DNA of 64,000 nt from Candidatus Accumulibacter appositus (GCA_000585055.1 JEMX01000007.1:7718-71717), one strand, 5' to 3'; counted from the first letter of the stretch, positions 1-16,901 are shown. The notes: a model not told the origin generated them from the letters alone. Translations and numbers: made by a program.

Positions 1-1811
1 ATCAGCGTGACGATCTCGGCGGTGGTGCTCAAATCCCCGAGGGCGCCGCTATCGGATGCCGGATCGAGCGCGAGTTGCCCCAGGGCAGGTGCGCTGGTGT
101 CGAGGGTGAAGCGGACGGTTACCGGCTCGGCAACGTTGCCCGCAGCGTCGCGTGCGCGCAGCGAAAGTGTGTACGCGCCATCGGGCAAGCGGCTACCGCT
201 TAGCTCTGCGAGGGCACGGGCGTTGATGAGGTAGCTTCCGTCACTCTGGAGGGCGGCGCTGACCGGCAGAAAGTCGGCGCTGTTGTCCAGGTTCGCCTCG
301 ATCGCGCTGAGCACGCCCGCTTCGGTGATCTCGACGACTACGGCTGGATCACGGGTAAGGCCATCGTCCGAGACGCTGCCAGTGTCGTCGAGCAGGCGAG
401 CGCTCAGAAGCGGAGCGACGGAATCGGCGGAGACGCTGGCAAAAACTTGGCCGAGGCTTCCCGGCGCCAGACTGGTACCCGCAATGCGCACCGCGCTCGG
501 GAAAGCAGGTGCGACGACCGTGCTGTCGGTGACCTGGCCACCGACGATGAACTCCTGCAGACGTTGCGTCGGGCTACCCAACTGCTGGTCATTGCCGTCA
601 CCGAATACTGCATTGACCGGGTCGAGCCCGACCAGCAGCCGGCTATCGATAAGGTCACCGCTGATCCGGACGCGGGCAAGCGTCCCCGCTTGGTAGGAGT
701 CGGCGTTGGCACCCACACCGCCCGGTGCGCAATCATCGCCGAGATCGGCACCAACGAGCAGCGTAAAGCCGCGAGCGGAACCGCCCACCTGCAGCATTTG
801 CAGCGCGGCCAGCGAGAGGCTGCCAGAGGCGTCACCCTTGCTGATGAACTGAACCAGAGTGCCGGTGAGATTGGCGCACCAGTCGCGGCTAGTGCTGCCT
901 GCCTGAAGAACACTGCCACGCCCGTGGATTGACCACATCCCACCGACGATCCCACCACCCACGCGCACGCTGCCCAGGGCGTAAACGGGGACACCCTGCC
1001 CCGACACGTGGAGGTCGGCAGCGAAGTCGCCGCTGGTGCTGAGGCTGCTCAAGCCCGCCAATTCAAGGCGACTGGCTCCGGGAATCCCGGCCAGCCAGTC
1101 GCTGGCGACGACGCTGACCCTGGCCAGAGGGGCGTGCAACTGGCTATCAACAATCCTGCCCGCCTGCAGAGCGATATCGCTGGCGCCGGCAATGTCGAGT
1201 CGGGATTTGCGGATGTCGCCGAGTACGAGGGTCCGCAGCGTTCCAGAAAAAGTCGCGTCACCCTGGAGATCGGCAACGGCGAGGTCCAGCGCTCCCACGT
1301 TATCGCGCACGGAAATGCCTGTGAGGACGACGCGACCATCACCGCCGTTCGCTGCCAGGGAAACCTGCGTGCTGGCATCGGTATTGTTCAGTTTCAGTGC
1401 GAAGCCGGCGCCATCGCTGACCAGTTGCGCGGTCCCGGGGCCGGTAATGGCGAGGGTGACCTGTGTGCCATCGGCGTCGACCAGCGGCGTGAGGTTGATC
1501 GTTGCCGGCGCGGAGACATCCAAGGCCTGGGCACTACTACTGGTGACGAGAACCGCCTGAATGCCGGGATGGAATTCCGAGGAAAGGAGGATGCGCGGCT
1601 CAAGTGGCTCGCAGGTGAGCGGTTGGCGTACTTGCGGGAGTTCCTCACCCGGTCGCTTGTGCCAGCGCAGAACGGCGTCGAGCCAGCGCTGCCACCATCC
1701 GCGCAACCAGCGGTTGATTGAGACCATCATGCGCGTCAGTAGCGCGCTCGGACGTGCTACTGCAGGGATACGGGCAACACGACGGGAGGTGTGACGATTC
1801 ACGGTGCTCAT
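1..1811 (-). CDS. LEPR-XLL domain large surface/secreted protein, N-terminal part (runs off window)
   Basis: An open frame of 603 codons reads leftwards from ATG at 1811 to the window edge without a stop, so the C-terminus is missing. AAGGAG at 1818-1823 lies 6 nt upstream of the ATG and fixes the start. The N-terminus is basic and Trp-rich (residues 1-60). The sequence LEPRILLSS follows at residues 70-78 and matches the LEPR-XLL motif found near the start of very large bacterial surface proteins. After it come about 300 residues of repetitive Gly/Ser/Asp-rich beta-type sequence, then a segment containing VFGDGND near residue 405. An Ig-like module (about 455-595) contains DGAYTLSLRARDAAGN. 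The probable role is adhesion or matrix building at the cell surface. No enzyme motif is visible. The plus-strand frames over this stretch are antisense shadows. Confidence 0.8.
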   Translation of the reverse strand, partial: MSTVNRHTSRRVARIPAVARPSALLTRMMVSINRWLRGWWQRWLDAVLRWHKRPGEELPQVRQPLTCEPLEPRILLSSEFHPGIQAVLVTSSSAQALDVSAPATINLTPLVDADGTQVTLAITGPGTAQLVSDGAGFALKLNNTDASTQVSLAANGGDGRVVLTGISVRDNVGALDLAVADLQGDATFSGTLRTLVLGDIRKSRLDIAGASDIALQAGRIVDSQLHAPLARVSVVASDWLAGIPGASRLELAGLSSLSTSGDFAADLHVSGQGVPVYALGSVRVGGGIVGGMWSIHGRGSVLQAGSTSRDWCANLTGTLVQFISKGDASGSLSLAALQMLQVGGSARGFTLLVGADLGDDCAPGGVGANADSYQAGTLARVRISGDLIDSRLLVGLDPVNAVFGDGNDQQLGSPTQRLQEFIVGGQVTDSTVVAPAFPSAVRIAGTSLAPGSLGQVFASVSADSVAPLLSARLLDDTGSVSDDGLTRDPAVVVEITEAGVLSAIEANLDNSADFLPVSAALQSDGSYLINARALAELSGSRLPDGAYTLSLRARDAAGNVAEPVTVRFTLDTSAPALGQLALDPASDSGALGDLSTTAEIVTL

Positions 1812-2009
1812 GGACGACTCCTTGCGCTTGAGCAGGGGCAAGGCCACGGCATGGACGTGATGGCACTCGACAAGCACCACCCCTATCGCGCGCAGCAAAA
1901 GTCCCTGTTGTTGTTTTTCAGGACGACAGCAAGCTGATCGGCAACGCTAACGCGTCGGGCTGGGCCCGCAAAAGGGGCTAACCCGGTGCGCGAAACTACG
2001 GAGGGGGAG

Positions 2010-2612
2010 CTACTCGCTTGTTTTTCTGGCGAAACGCGGACGACGGCGCAGGGCTGGCAAGGCCAGCAGGCCGAGAGCAAGCAGGCTCAGCGACCCAGGC
2101 ACGGGCAAGGACTGGCTGCCGGCGAGGTGAGTCTGCAAAGGGGCGGGACTGACATTGTTGAAGAAGTCGTCGAGGAGTTCGTAGCTCTGGCCAGCGGGCT
2201 GGCCGGCGCCAAGCCAGACGAAATCGAGATCGACGGTCTCGGTGGTGGTGCCGAGGATGTCGGCCAGAGCCATGACGGTGACTTGTCCATCGGCCGGCAG
2301 GAAGGTATCGGGCTGTGTCTCGAACACACTGAGATCGGGAGTCGACCCATGAACGACGAGATGAGCGTAAAGGGAGGGATCGAACAGCAGATTGACATAG
2401 TTGAAAGCGGGCAGCGGTGCGGCGATGGTGTAGTGGTAACGCCATCGATCCTGGCCGATGACGACATCGTCAAGATCCGTCGTGCTGTAGCTGACCGTGG
2501 CTGCCGTCACTGCGCTGGCAGCAAACAGCAGCAAAGCACCTGCCGCCCGTGGCAGCTGTTTGCAGTTGAAAGCAGACCGCCGGAACACACCCATTCCTAA
2601 ATAGCTTCGCAT
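2010..2612 (-). CDS. PEP-CTERM sorting domain protein
   Basis: A 200-residue exported protein of unknown function. A signal peptide occupies about residues 20-37 (hydrophobic GALLLFAASAVTA). The C-terminus (about 169-193) has a Pro-x-Pro motif, a hydrophobic stretch SLLALGLLALPAL and an Arg cluster RRRPR. This is the tripartite signal recognised by the exosortase/archaeosortase-type PEP-CTERM system, which removes the tail at the cytoplasmic membrane. The motif reads PVPG rather than the usual PEPG. The start at 2612 is chosen because a purine-rich GAGGGGGG sits just upstream and the next residues lead into the signal peptide; an in-frame upstream start at 2732 would add 40 non-signal residues. 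A sigma-54-type promoter and an upstream element shared with the other PEP-CTERM gene precede it. Confidence 0.85.
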   Translation of the reverse strand: MRSYLGMGVFRRSAFNCKQLPRAAGALLLFAASAVTAATVSYSTTDLDDVVIGQDRWRYHYTIAAPLPAFNYVNLLFDPSLYAHLVVHGSTPDLSVFETQPDTFLPADGQVTVMALADILGTTTETVDLDFVWLGAGQPAGQSYELLDDFFNNVSPAPLQTHLAGSQSLPVPGSLSLLALGLLALPALRRRPRFARKTSE

Positions 2613-2746
2613 CGCACCCCCCTCACGCTTGACGATGGAATCGATTCTGCGCTGCCGCTCGGCTGACAATCCAATGCTGACACCCCGCGCAGCAAAGAAC
2701 CTCGGGCAGTGTGATCGATCCCCATTGACCACATTCCGATAATGGG

Positions 2747-2762
2747 AGCAACAAACATGCCA
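2747..2762 (-). promoter_or_regulatory. sigma-54 (-24/-12) promoter of the PEP-CTERM gene
   Basis: Read on the minus strand the site is TGGCATGTTTGTTGCT, close to the RpoN consensus TGGCAC-N5-TTGCW, with GG and GC at the proper spacing. The predicted transcription start is near 2736, giving a leader of about 124 nt before the ATG at 2612. The only departure in the -24 box is T for C at its last base. The matching site at the second PEP-CTERM gene supports the call. Confidence 0.7.
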
Positions 2763-2826
2763 TAAATCAACAAACTATGGAATTCATACACTTAACGCGA
2801 ACAGGGTATATCGGCCCGCCGTCAAC

Positions 2827-2847
2827 TGTAAAATTTTCCGACAGTCA
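2827..2847 (-). promoter_or_regulatory. upstream activating element shared by both PEP-CTERM genes (copy 1)
   Basis: A 21-bp sequence on the minus strand (core TGTCGGAAAATTTTACA, preceded by TGAC) is identical to 48070-48090. Its 5' base is 86 bp from the first G of the -24 element, exactly the spacing of the other copy. It is centred about 101 bp upstream of the predicted start of transcription. This is a typical enhancer position for an NtrC-family activator. The protein that binds it is not identifiable here. Confidence 0.75.
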
Positions 2848-2945
2848 GCCGACTCGGATCGAGGCGTCTGCCGTCGGCGCCGAGCTGGACCTTTCGCTTG
2901 CCGGGAGTGTTCTCTGGATTGAGGATAAAGAGGGGTTGCAGCTGC

Positions 2946-4775
<1,830 letters not shown>

Positions 4776-4782
4776 GGTCAGC

Positions 4783-6141
4783 TCACTTCTTCACTTTTTG
4801 GGGCCGTTTCCAGCCGTTGATCGAAACCTGCTTGGCGCGCGAGATGGTCAGCATGTCTGGCGGCGCGTCCTTGGTCAGCGTCGTGCCGGCGCCCAGCGTT
4901 GCCCCGCGACCGACGGTGACCGGGGCAACCAATTGCGTATCGGAGCCGATGAAGGCATCGTCCTCGATGATCGTCTTGAACTTGTTGGCGCCGTCGTAGT
5001 TGCAGGTGATCGTTCCGGCGCCGATATTGACCCGACTGCCGATGATCGCGTCGCCGACGTAGGCCAGATGATTGGCCTTCGACTGCGCGGCGACCTTGGT
5101 GTTCTTGAGCTCGACGAAGTTGCCGACGTGGACCCCGGCGGCCAGTTCGGTCCCCGGTCGCAAGCGTGCGAAAGGGCCGATGACGCCATCCGGTCCGACG
5201 ATCGCGTCTTCGATGTGGCTGAAGGCGGCGAGACGCGAGCCAGCACCGATGGTCGCGTTCTTGAGCACGCAGCAAGGACCGATCTCGGCCGCCTCCTCGA
5301 TCACCACGCGACCTTCGAAAACGCAGTTCACGTCGATGAACACGTCGCGGCCGCAGTGCAACTCGCCACGCACATCGATGCGCGCCGGGTCGGCCAGGCG
5401 CACGCCCTGCTCCATCAGGCGCTCGGCAGTCTGCCGCTGTGCGACGCGTTCGAGTTCGGCCAGTTGCACCTTGCTGTTCACACCGAGCACTTCCCATTCG
5501 CCCTGCGGCTGGGTGGTCCGGATCGGCACGCCGTCGGCAACCGCCATGCCGACGATGTCGGTCAGGTAGTACTCCTGCTGGGCGTTGTCGTTCGACAGAC
5601 GGCCCAGCCACTCGGCGAGACGCGCCGTCGGCAAGGCGACGATGCCGGTATTGACTTCGCGGATGCTGCGCTCTTCGGGCGTGGCATCCTTCTGCTCGAC
5701 GATGCGCACCACCTCTCCGGCGGCGTTGTGCACGATACGACCGTAGCCGGCGGGGTCGGCCAGTTCGACGGTGAGGATGGCCAGCGCGCCGCGCGCCGCG
5801 TGCACCAGCTTCTCCAGGGTTTCGGCCTGAATCAGCGGCACGTCGCCGTAGAGCACCAGCGTCGTCTCGGCGGAACTGAGTTGCGGGATGGCCTGCATGA
5901 CCGCGTGACCGGTACCCAGTTGCGGCTCCTGCAGGACCCAGCGCAGATCCGGCGCATCGACGGTCATGCGCACGGCGTCGCCACCGTGGCCATAGACCAG
6001 ACAGACCGTCTCGGGAGAAAGACTGCGGGCGGCATCAATGACGTGCGCAACGAGGGCCTTGCCGGCGACCGGATGGAGGACCTTGGGCAGGTTCGAATGC
6101 ATGCGCTTGCCTTGGCCGGCAGCGAGAATGACGATATTCAT
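4783..6141 (-). CDS. glmU: bifunctional UDP-GlcNAc pyrophosphorylase / glucosamine-1-phosphate N-acetyltransferase
   Basis: GlmU carries out the last two steps to UDP-N-acetylglucosamine: acetylation of glucosamine-1-phosphate and transfer of UMP. The protein is 452 residues, close to the 456 of E. coli. The N-terminal nucleotidyltransferase domain begins [20 protein letters not shown], with the GxGxRM-x-K signature for UTP. The C-terminal half (about 250-450) is a left-handed beta-helix of hexapeptide repeats ending with [18 protein letters not shown], the acetyltransferase and trimerisation region. It is the first gene of a glmU-glmS pair. The 260-bp spacer upstream separates it from gltD and should hold its promoter. 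Confidence 0.98.
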   Translation of the reverse strand: MNIVILAAGQGKRMHSNLPKVLHPVAGKALVAHVIDAARSLSPETVCLVYGHGGDAVRMTVDAPDLRWVLQEPQLGTGHAVMQAIPQLSSAETTLVLYGDVPLIQAETLEKLVHAARGALAILTVELADPAGYGRIVHNAAGEVVRIVEQKDATPEERSIREVNTGIVALPTARLAEWLGRLSNDNAQQEYYLTDIVGMAVADGVPIRTTQPQGEWEVLGVNSKVQLAELERVAQRQTAERLMEQGVRLADPARIDVRGELHCGRDVFIDVNCVFEGRVVIEEAAEIGPCCVLKNATIGAGSRLAAFSHIEDAIVGPDGVIGPFARLRPGTELAAGVHVGNFVELKNTKVAAQSKANHLAYVGDAIIGSRVNIGAGTITCNYDGANKFKTIIEDDAFIGSDTQLVAPVTVGRGATLGAGTTLTKDAPPDMLTISRAKQVSINGWKRPQKVKK

Positions 6142-6214
6142 TGGCTAAGCCCCTAACACCCGCTTCCAGGGTGCAGTGTGGTGGTGGTCCTGCAGACTTC
6201 ACTGGCCGGCAATC

Positions 6215-6234
6215 GGCGGCAAGCAGCTGCCGCC
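6215..6234. other. perfect 7-bp inverted repeat in the glmU-gltD spacer
   Basis: GGCGGCA at 6215-6221 and TGCCGCC at 6228-6234 flank a 6-nt loop. There is no T-run on either side, so it is a weak terminator candidate for the gltBD operon 170 bp upstream on the minus strand, or structure in the glmU leader. The rest of 6142-6401 is GC-rich and shows no gene. Confidence 0.35.
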
Positions 6235-6401
6235 AAGCCGAAGCACAATGCACATTCCAGAATGCCGCAGCCGCAGTCAGCATTGTTTCAGCAACGACCA
6301 CGCGCGGCCCGGAACTATGTCACAGCGCGGAGCTTGTAGGAGCGCGCGGCACCCGCGTCCCGGTTCGGGCACGAGCGCGCCGTGCGCGCAGACTCACAGA
6401 C

Positions 6402-7844
6402 TCAGCGTGGCAGGTCGGAACGGCCCATCAGGAAGGCGTCGACTTCGCGTGCGCACTGGCGACCTTCGCGGATCGCCCAGACGACCAGCGACTGGCCACG
6501 CCGCATGTCACCCGCAGCAAAGACCTTGGCCACGCTGCTGGCATAGCAGCCGTCACCATCGGTGCTTGCCTTGACGTTGCCACGGGCATCGAGTTCAAGA
6601 GCCAATTGTTCCAGCAAGCCGTTCTTGATCGGCGCCACGAAGCCCATCGCCAAGAGCACGAGATCCGCGGGAATATCGACTTCGCTACCCGCAACTTCGC
6701 TCATGCGACCGTTTTGCCACTCGACGCGGACCAGCTTCAAAGCCTTGACCTTGCCGTTTTCGCCGATGAATTCCTTGGTCGAAACGGCAAAATCGCGCGC
6801 GCAGCCCTCTTCGTGTGATGAAGAGGTGCGCAACTTCAAGGGCCAATAGGGCCAGGTCAGACTCTTGTTCTCGCTTTCCGGCGGTTGCGGCATCAACTCG
6901 AACTGGGTCACCGACAATGCGCCGTGCCGGTTGCTGGTGCCGACGCAGTCGGAACCGGTATCGCCACCGCCGATCACCACCACCCGCTTGCCGGTGGCCT
7001 TGATCTGTTCCGGCACCTGATCGCCGGCGTTGACCTTGTTCTGCTGCGGCAGGAAGTCCATGGCGAAGTGCACGCCATCGAGATCGCGGCCCGGCACCGG
7101 CAGGTCGCGCGGCGACTCGGCGCCACCGGCAAGAATCAGCGCATCGAACTCGGCCAACAGGCGCTCGGCGGGAATCGCCTCGGCAGCGCCGCCGCCGATC
7201 TCGTGGTTAACGCGAAACTCGACGCCCTCGGCTTCCATCTGCGCAATGCGGCGATCAATATGCAGCTTTTCCATCTTGAAGTCCGGAATACCGTAGCGCA
7301 ACAGGCCACCCAGACGATCGCTTTTCTCGAAAACGACGACCCGGTGACCGACGCGCGCCAACTGCTGCGCGGCCGCCAGCCCGGCCGGCCCGGAGCCGAC
7401 GACGGCGACCGTCTTGCCGGTCTTCAGCTTCGGCGGCTGCGGCAGGATCCAGCCTTTTTCCCAGCCTTTGTCGACGATCGCATGCTCGATGGACTTGATA
7501 CCGACGGGGTCGGTATTGATGTTCAGGGTGCACGCAGCTTCACAGGGTGCCGGACAAATGCGGCCAGTGAAATCGGGAAAGTTGTTGGTCGAATGAAGGA
7601 CGGCCAGCGCCTGTTCCCAGTGGCCCCGATAGACCAGGTCATTCCAGTCCGGGATGATGTTATTGACCGGACAGCCGCTACTGCAGAACGGAATGCCACA
7701 GTCCATGCAGCGCGCGCCCTGCAGGCTGGCCTGCTCGTCGTCGAGCGCGAGAATGAACTCGCGGTAATGCTTGAGACGTGACTTGGCCGGCTCACTGACT
7801 TCCGCCAGACGCTGGTACTCGATGAATCCAGTCGGCTTACCCAT
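6402..7844 (-). CDS. gltD: glutamate synthase (NADPH) small subunit
   Basis: GltD is the flavoprotein beta subunit that takes electrons from NADPH and feeds them through FAD and iron-sulfur clusters to GltB. The protein is 480 residues, near the usual 470-480. The N-terminal Fe-S region contains [15 protein letters not shown] and, further on, CPAPCEAAC. The FAD-binding [14 protein letters not shown] follows, then [10 protein letters not shown], and then the NADPH-binding [14 protein letters not shown]. It starts 2 nt after the gltB stop and forms the second gene of a gltB-gltD operon. Confidence 0.97.
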   Translation of the reverse strand: MGKPTGFIEYQRLAEVSEPAKSRLKHYREFILALDDEQASLQGARCMDCGIPFCSSGCPVNNIIPDWNDLVYRGHWEQALAVLHSTNNFPDFTGRICPAPCEAACTLNINTDPVGIKSIEHAIVDKGWEKGWILPQPPKLKTGKTVAVVGSGPAGLAAAQQLARVGHRVVVFEKSDRLGGLLRYGIPDFKMEKLHIDRRIAQMEAEGVEFRVNHEIGGGAAEAIPAERLLAEFDALILAGGAESPRDLPVPGRDLDGVHFAMDFLPQQNKVNAGDQVPEQIKATGKRVVVIGGGDTGSDCVGTSNRHGALSVTQFELMPQPPESENKSLTWPYWPLKLRTSSSHEEGCARDFAVSTKEFIGENGKVKALKLVRVEWQNGRMSEVAGSEVDIPADLVLLAMGFVAPIKNGLLEQLALELDARGNVKASTDGDGCYASSVAKVFAAGDMRRGQSLVVWAIREGRQCAREVDAFLMGRSDLPR

Positions 7845-7846
7845 GC

Positions 7847-12526
<4,680 letters not shown>

Positions 12527-13115
12527 GCTCGAATCCTCACAAGACAAAGATGCATGGTTCCCGGGCGCGCGTTGCGCCGGAAACCTCACAAAAACCGGCA
12601 CGAGGCCGGCCAGCAGGCCGCTCCGGGCGACCCGCGACTATACCCCTAATGCCGCCCGCGTTCAACATGCTGCGCCGCACCAAGGATGGGCGCTGCGCAA
12701 GCACTCAGGCACCGAAAAGCGGCGCCGGAGGCAGTACTCGGCCTGCAGACCATGCGCAGCGCACCGTTCCTTCTTTAAGCAAACTTCGCGCCACCCCGGT
12801 CGCTGCGCGCGCGCACGACCGCTTCGCACGCTCCGATCGCCAACGGGAATGCTGATTTTTCTGTATCTTCCGCACCCTCAACTCCTTTTTGTGCTTGTGG
12901 TAAGCTGCGGGCGCTAGGCGCTTGACGGGGGTATGTGTGCCAGCCGGCAAAGCCGAGACCAGGGGGAGGTCGCTCCGCGCACTGCGGAGCGAGGAATTCT
13001 TCGACCGTTTTCAGGATAGACATGGCGGTTCGCATTCGTGTGGGAGGCGAGCTCCGCTCTTTGCGGACCGTTTTTTTGAACACTGGCACTAACGAGACAA
13101 GAGATGGAGGACTGA
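12527..13115. other. divergent gltB / pntA intergenic region with two hairpins
   Basis: About 590 bp without a convincing gene. It must hold the gltB promoter (minus) and the pntA promoter (plus). A perfect 9-bp stem, TCGCTCCGC at 12970-12978 with GCGGAGCGA at 12984-12992, has a 5-nt loop. A second, weaker 5-bp stem (13053-13057 with 13063-13067) is followed by seven T at 13071-13077, 39 bp before the pntA ATG. The second resembles a weak terminator or leader attenuator. I could not place reliable -35/-10 boxes. Confidence 0.45.
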
Positions 13116-14702
13116 ATGCCGTTAACAATCGGAGTTCCGAAAGAGACTGCCGCAGGTGAAAAACGCGTGGCGACCGTACCCGAGGTCGTCGAAAAGCTGA
13201 TCAAGCTCGGCTTCACGATTCAGGTCGAGGCCGGCGCGGGTGATGCCGCGACCGTTTCCGACGACGCGTATCGCGCTGCTGGCGCGCAAATTGTCGAAGA
13301 CACGGCGGCCCTGTGGTCGTCTTCCGACATCATATTCAAGGTACGCGGACCATCGGCCGAAGAAGTCGGCTTGCTGCGCGAGGGTGCGACGCTGGTGAGC
13401 TTCATCTGGCCAGCGCAGAATCCTGAACTGCTGGAACAGCTTGCTGCGCGCAAAGTGACCGTTCTGGCCATGGACAGCGTGCCACGCATTTCGCGGGCGC
13501 AGAAACTGGACGCGCTGAGTTCGATGGCCAACATCGCGGGCTACCGGGCAGTGATTGAGGCGGCGCACCACTTTGGTCGCTTCTTTACCGGCCAGATCAC
13601 GGCTGCCGGCAAGGTGCCCCCGGCCAAGGTCTTCGTCATCGGTGCCGGCGTTGCCGGTCTGGCTGCGATCGGCACGGCGTCGGGTTTGGGCGCCATCGTC
13701 CGCGCCAACGACACCCGCCCGGAAGTCGGCGACCAGGTAACCTCGATGGGTGGCGAGTTTGTCTCCGTCGACTACGTGGAAGAGGGTTCAGGCGTTGGCG
13801 GCTACGCCAAGGTAATGAGCGAGGGCTTCCAGAAGGCGCAGCGCGAAGTTTTCGCCAAGCAGGCGAAAGACGTGGACATCATCATCACCACGGCGCTCAT
13901 CCCCGGCAAGCCGGCACCGAAGCTGATCACCGCCGAAATGGTGCAGTCGATGAAGCCCGGCAGCGTCATCGTCGACATGGCCGCCGAGCAGGGCGGCAAC
14001 TGCGAGCTGACCGAGCCGGGAACGGTGACTGTCAAGCACGGCGTGACGATCATCGGCTACGCGGATCTGCCAAGCCGCCTGTCGAAGCAATCGAGCACGC
14101 TGTACGCAACCAACCTCTTCCGCTTGAGTGAGGAACTCTGCAAGAACAAGGACGGCACGATCGACGTCAATATGGACGACGAAGTGATTCGCGGCACCAC
14201 CGTGGTCAAGGACGGCGCGATCACCTGGCCGCCACCGGCACCGAAAATTTCCGCCGCGCCGCCCCCGCCCGCAGCCAAACCCGCTGCCGCAGCCGCAAAA
14301 TCCTCCGGCCACGGAAAACCCGGCGCACCGTCGTCGACCAAACGTGCAGCAGTGATGTTTGGCGTTGCGGCGCTGTTCTTCCTCCTCATCGGCGCCGGCG
14401 CCCCGCCCGCCTTCCTGTCCCACTTCACGGTCTTTGTACTGGCCTGCTTTGTCGGCTACATGGTGGTCTGGAATGTCAAGCCGGCACTGCACACGCCGCT
14501 GATGAGCGTCACCAATGCGATCAGCAGCATCATCGCCATCGGCGCGCTGGTGCAGATCGCACCACCCATGGATGGAGTCGCCCTCGACCGGCCCGACGGC
14601 TGGATTCGCCTGCTGGCGATCCTGGCTATCATCCTGGCGACAATCAACATGTTTGGTGGCTTCGCGGTAACTCAGCGAATGCTGGCAATGTTTCGCAAAT
14701 AG
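13116..14702 (+). CDS. pntA: NAD(P) transhydrogenase subunit alpha
   Basis: PntA with PntB forms the membrane transhydrogenase that uses the proton gradient to pass hydride from NADH to NADP+. The protein is 528 residues, about the E. coli length (510). The N-terminal NAD(H)-binding domain I contains [20 protein letters not shown] (127-146) and the Rossmann motif GAGVAG at 176-181. A Pro/Ala-rich linker (about 372-409) leads to four membrane helices (about 410-528). The single alpha polypeptide carries both regions, unlike the split alpha-1/alpha-2 form of some alphaproteobacteria. GGAGG-type sequence precedes the ATG. pntB follows directly. Confidence 0.97.
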   Translation: MPLTIGVPKETAAGEKRVATVPEVVEKLIKLGFTIQVEAGAGDAATVSDDAYRAAGAQIVEDTAALWSSSDIIFKVRGPSAEEVGLLREGATLVSFIWPAQNPELLEQLAARKVTVLAMDSVPRISRAQKLDALSSMANIAGYRAVIEAAHHFGRFFTGQITAAGKVPPAKVFVIGAGVAGLAAIGTASGLGAIVRANDTRPEVGDQVTSMGGEFVSVDYVEEGSGVGGYAKVMSEGFQKAQREVFAKQAKDVDIIITTALIPGKPAPKLITAEMVQSMKPGSVIVDMAAEQGGNCELTEPGTVTVKHGVTIIGYADLPSRLSKQSSTLYATNLFRLSEELCKNKDGTIDVNMDDEVIRGTTVVKDGAITWPPPAPKISAAPPPPAAKPAAAAAKSSGHGKPGAPSSTKRAAVMFGVAALFFLLIGAGAPPAFLSHFTVFVLACFVGYMVVWNVKPALHTPLMSVTNAISSIIAIGALVQIAPPMDGVALDRPDGWIRLLAILAIILATINMFGGFAVTQRMLAMFRK

Positions 14703-14714
14703 GAGTCGATGAAT

Positions 14715-16133
<1,419 letters not shown>

Positions 16134-16163
16134 TGTGAGAGTCGCGCAAGCGACTCGCGACGC

Positions 16164-16203
16164 ACCCTTCTCCCCTTGCGGGAGAAGGGTCAGGGGAAGA
16201 GGG
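16164..16203. repeat. REP-like intergenic palindrome after pntB
   Basis: ACCCTTCTCCC at 16164-16174 and GGGAGAAGGGT at 16180-16190 form a perfect 11-bp stem with loop CTTGC, followed by CAGGGGAAGAGGG. The form resembles the CCCTCTCCC-CTTGC-GGGAG intergenic repeats scattered in many proteobacterial genomes. It lies 30 bp after pntB and may also help end the pnt transcript. Confidence 0.65.
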
Positions 16204-16204
16204 A

Positions 16205-16254
16205 AACGGTCATGACTTTCATGTTTTTTGGGCATTTCGGCAGTCATGACCGTT
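16205..16254. repeat. perfect 13-bp inverted repeat with 24-nt spacer
   Basis: AACGGTCATGACT at 16205-16217 and AGTCATGACCGTT at 16242-16254 are exact reverse complements. Each arm contains the self-complementary hexamer TCATGA. The spacer (16218-16241) includes a run of six T. It lies between pntB and the CBS gene. It could be a pair of binding sites for one protein, an RNA hairpin, or the remnant of a small element. I recognise no family. Confidence 0.6.
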
Positions 16255-16287
16255 AAATCGCGCCGTCGTTCTCCTCCGCTACGAGCA

Positions 16288-16315
16288 CACAACGCCCGCT
16301 TTCGCGGGCGTTGTG
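16288..16315 (+). terminator. GC-rich hairpin, likely pntAB terminator
   Basis: CACAACGCCCGC (16288-16299) and GCGGGCGTTGTG (16304-16315) form a perfect 12-bp stem with a TTTC loop. The following bases CTTTGTGAA give only a poor T-run, but stem strength and position between two genes favour a terminator. It separates pntAB from the CBS gene. Confidence 0.65.
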
Positions 16316-16360
16316 CTTTGTGAATGACGTCCCGGTGCGCAAGCGGCGAGCCTGTTTTCG

Positions 16361-16376
16361 GATGTCGATCGACATC
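16361..16376. promoter_or_regulatory. 16-bp perfect palindrome upstream of the CBS gene
   Basis: GATGTCGATCGACATC reads the same on both strands. It is followed after 3 nt by TAGAAT (16380-16385), a possible -10 box, so a bound dimer would block or modulate a promoter for the gene starting at 16440. The -35 region (TTTTCG around 16355-16360) is weak. The regulator is unknown. Confidence 0.5.
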
Positions 16377-16439
16377 TGATAGAATCCGTCCGAACAGTTA
16401 CGAAGCGCATCAGCTAGCTAGCCTATTCCAGGGGGAAAA

Positions 16440-16901
16440 ATGGAGGTAAAAGAAGTTCTGCAGGTCAAAGACACCGCGCTGTTCGCTGTCCATCCGGACT
16501 CGCCTCTCTCGGAGGCCGTGATCATGATGGCCGAAAACGACATCGGCTCGGTAATCGTCATGGAAGGCGGCAAACTGGCAGGAATGCTGACCTTCCGCGA
16601 GGTCATGCTGATCCTCGCCAAGCGCCAGACCGAACGCCGTGTTGGCCCAACACCGCCCATCGCGGAGATCCTGGTCATCGAGGCCATGGACGCCAATCCG
16701 CCCACCACGACTCTGGAAATGGACGTCGACGAGTTACGTCGAATGATGGTCGATTCGCACACCCGCTACGTACCCGTCATGGAAGGCCAGACGATCATCG
16801 GCATCGTCTCGTTTCACGACGTGGCCAAGGCCGTCCTGGAGGAGCGCAACATGGAGAACAAGCTCCTCAAGGCCTACATCAAGGATTGGCCGTCGCCTTG
16901 A
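16440..16901 (+). CDS. CBS-domain pair protein
   Basis: A 153-residue soluble protein made of two CBS motifs (about 10-65 and 78-140) with nothing else attached. CBS pairs usually bind adenosyl ligands such as AMP, ATP or SAM and act as energy or ligand sensors. Visible motifs are NDIGSVIVMEGGKLAGMLTFREV and TRYVPVMEGQTIIGIVSFHDV, the standard closing strands and helix of each CBS unit. AGGGGGA just before the ATG is a good ribosome binding site. A strong hairpin separates it from pntAB and a palindrome lies in its promoter region, so it appears to be its own transcription unit. The partner or target cannot be told from sequence. Confidence 0.85.
   Translation: MEVKEVLQVKDTALFAVHPDSPLSEAVIMMAENDIGSVIVMEGGKLAGMLTFREVMLILAKRQTERRVGPTPPIAEILVIEAMDANPPTTTLEMDVDELRRMMVDSHTRYVPVMEGQTIIGIVSFHDVAKAVLEERNMENKLLKAYIKDWPSP

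Noticed and set aside
447..1721. Plus-strand open frames at the left end
   Set aside because: The minus-strand frame is continuous from 1811 to the edge, has a ribosome binding site and a recognisable LEPR motif; the plus frames are its shadows.
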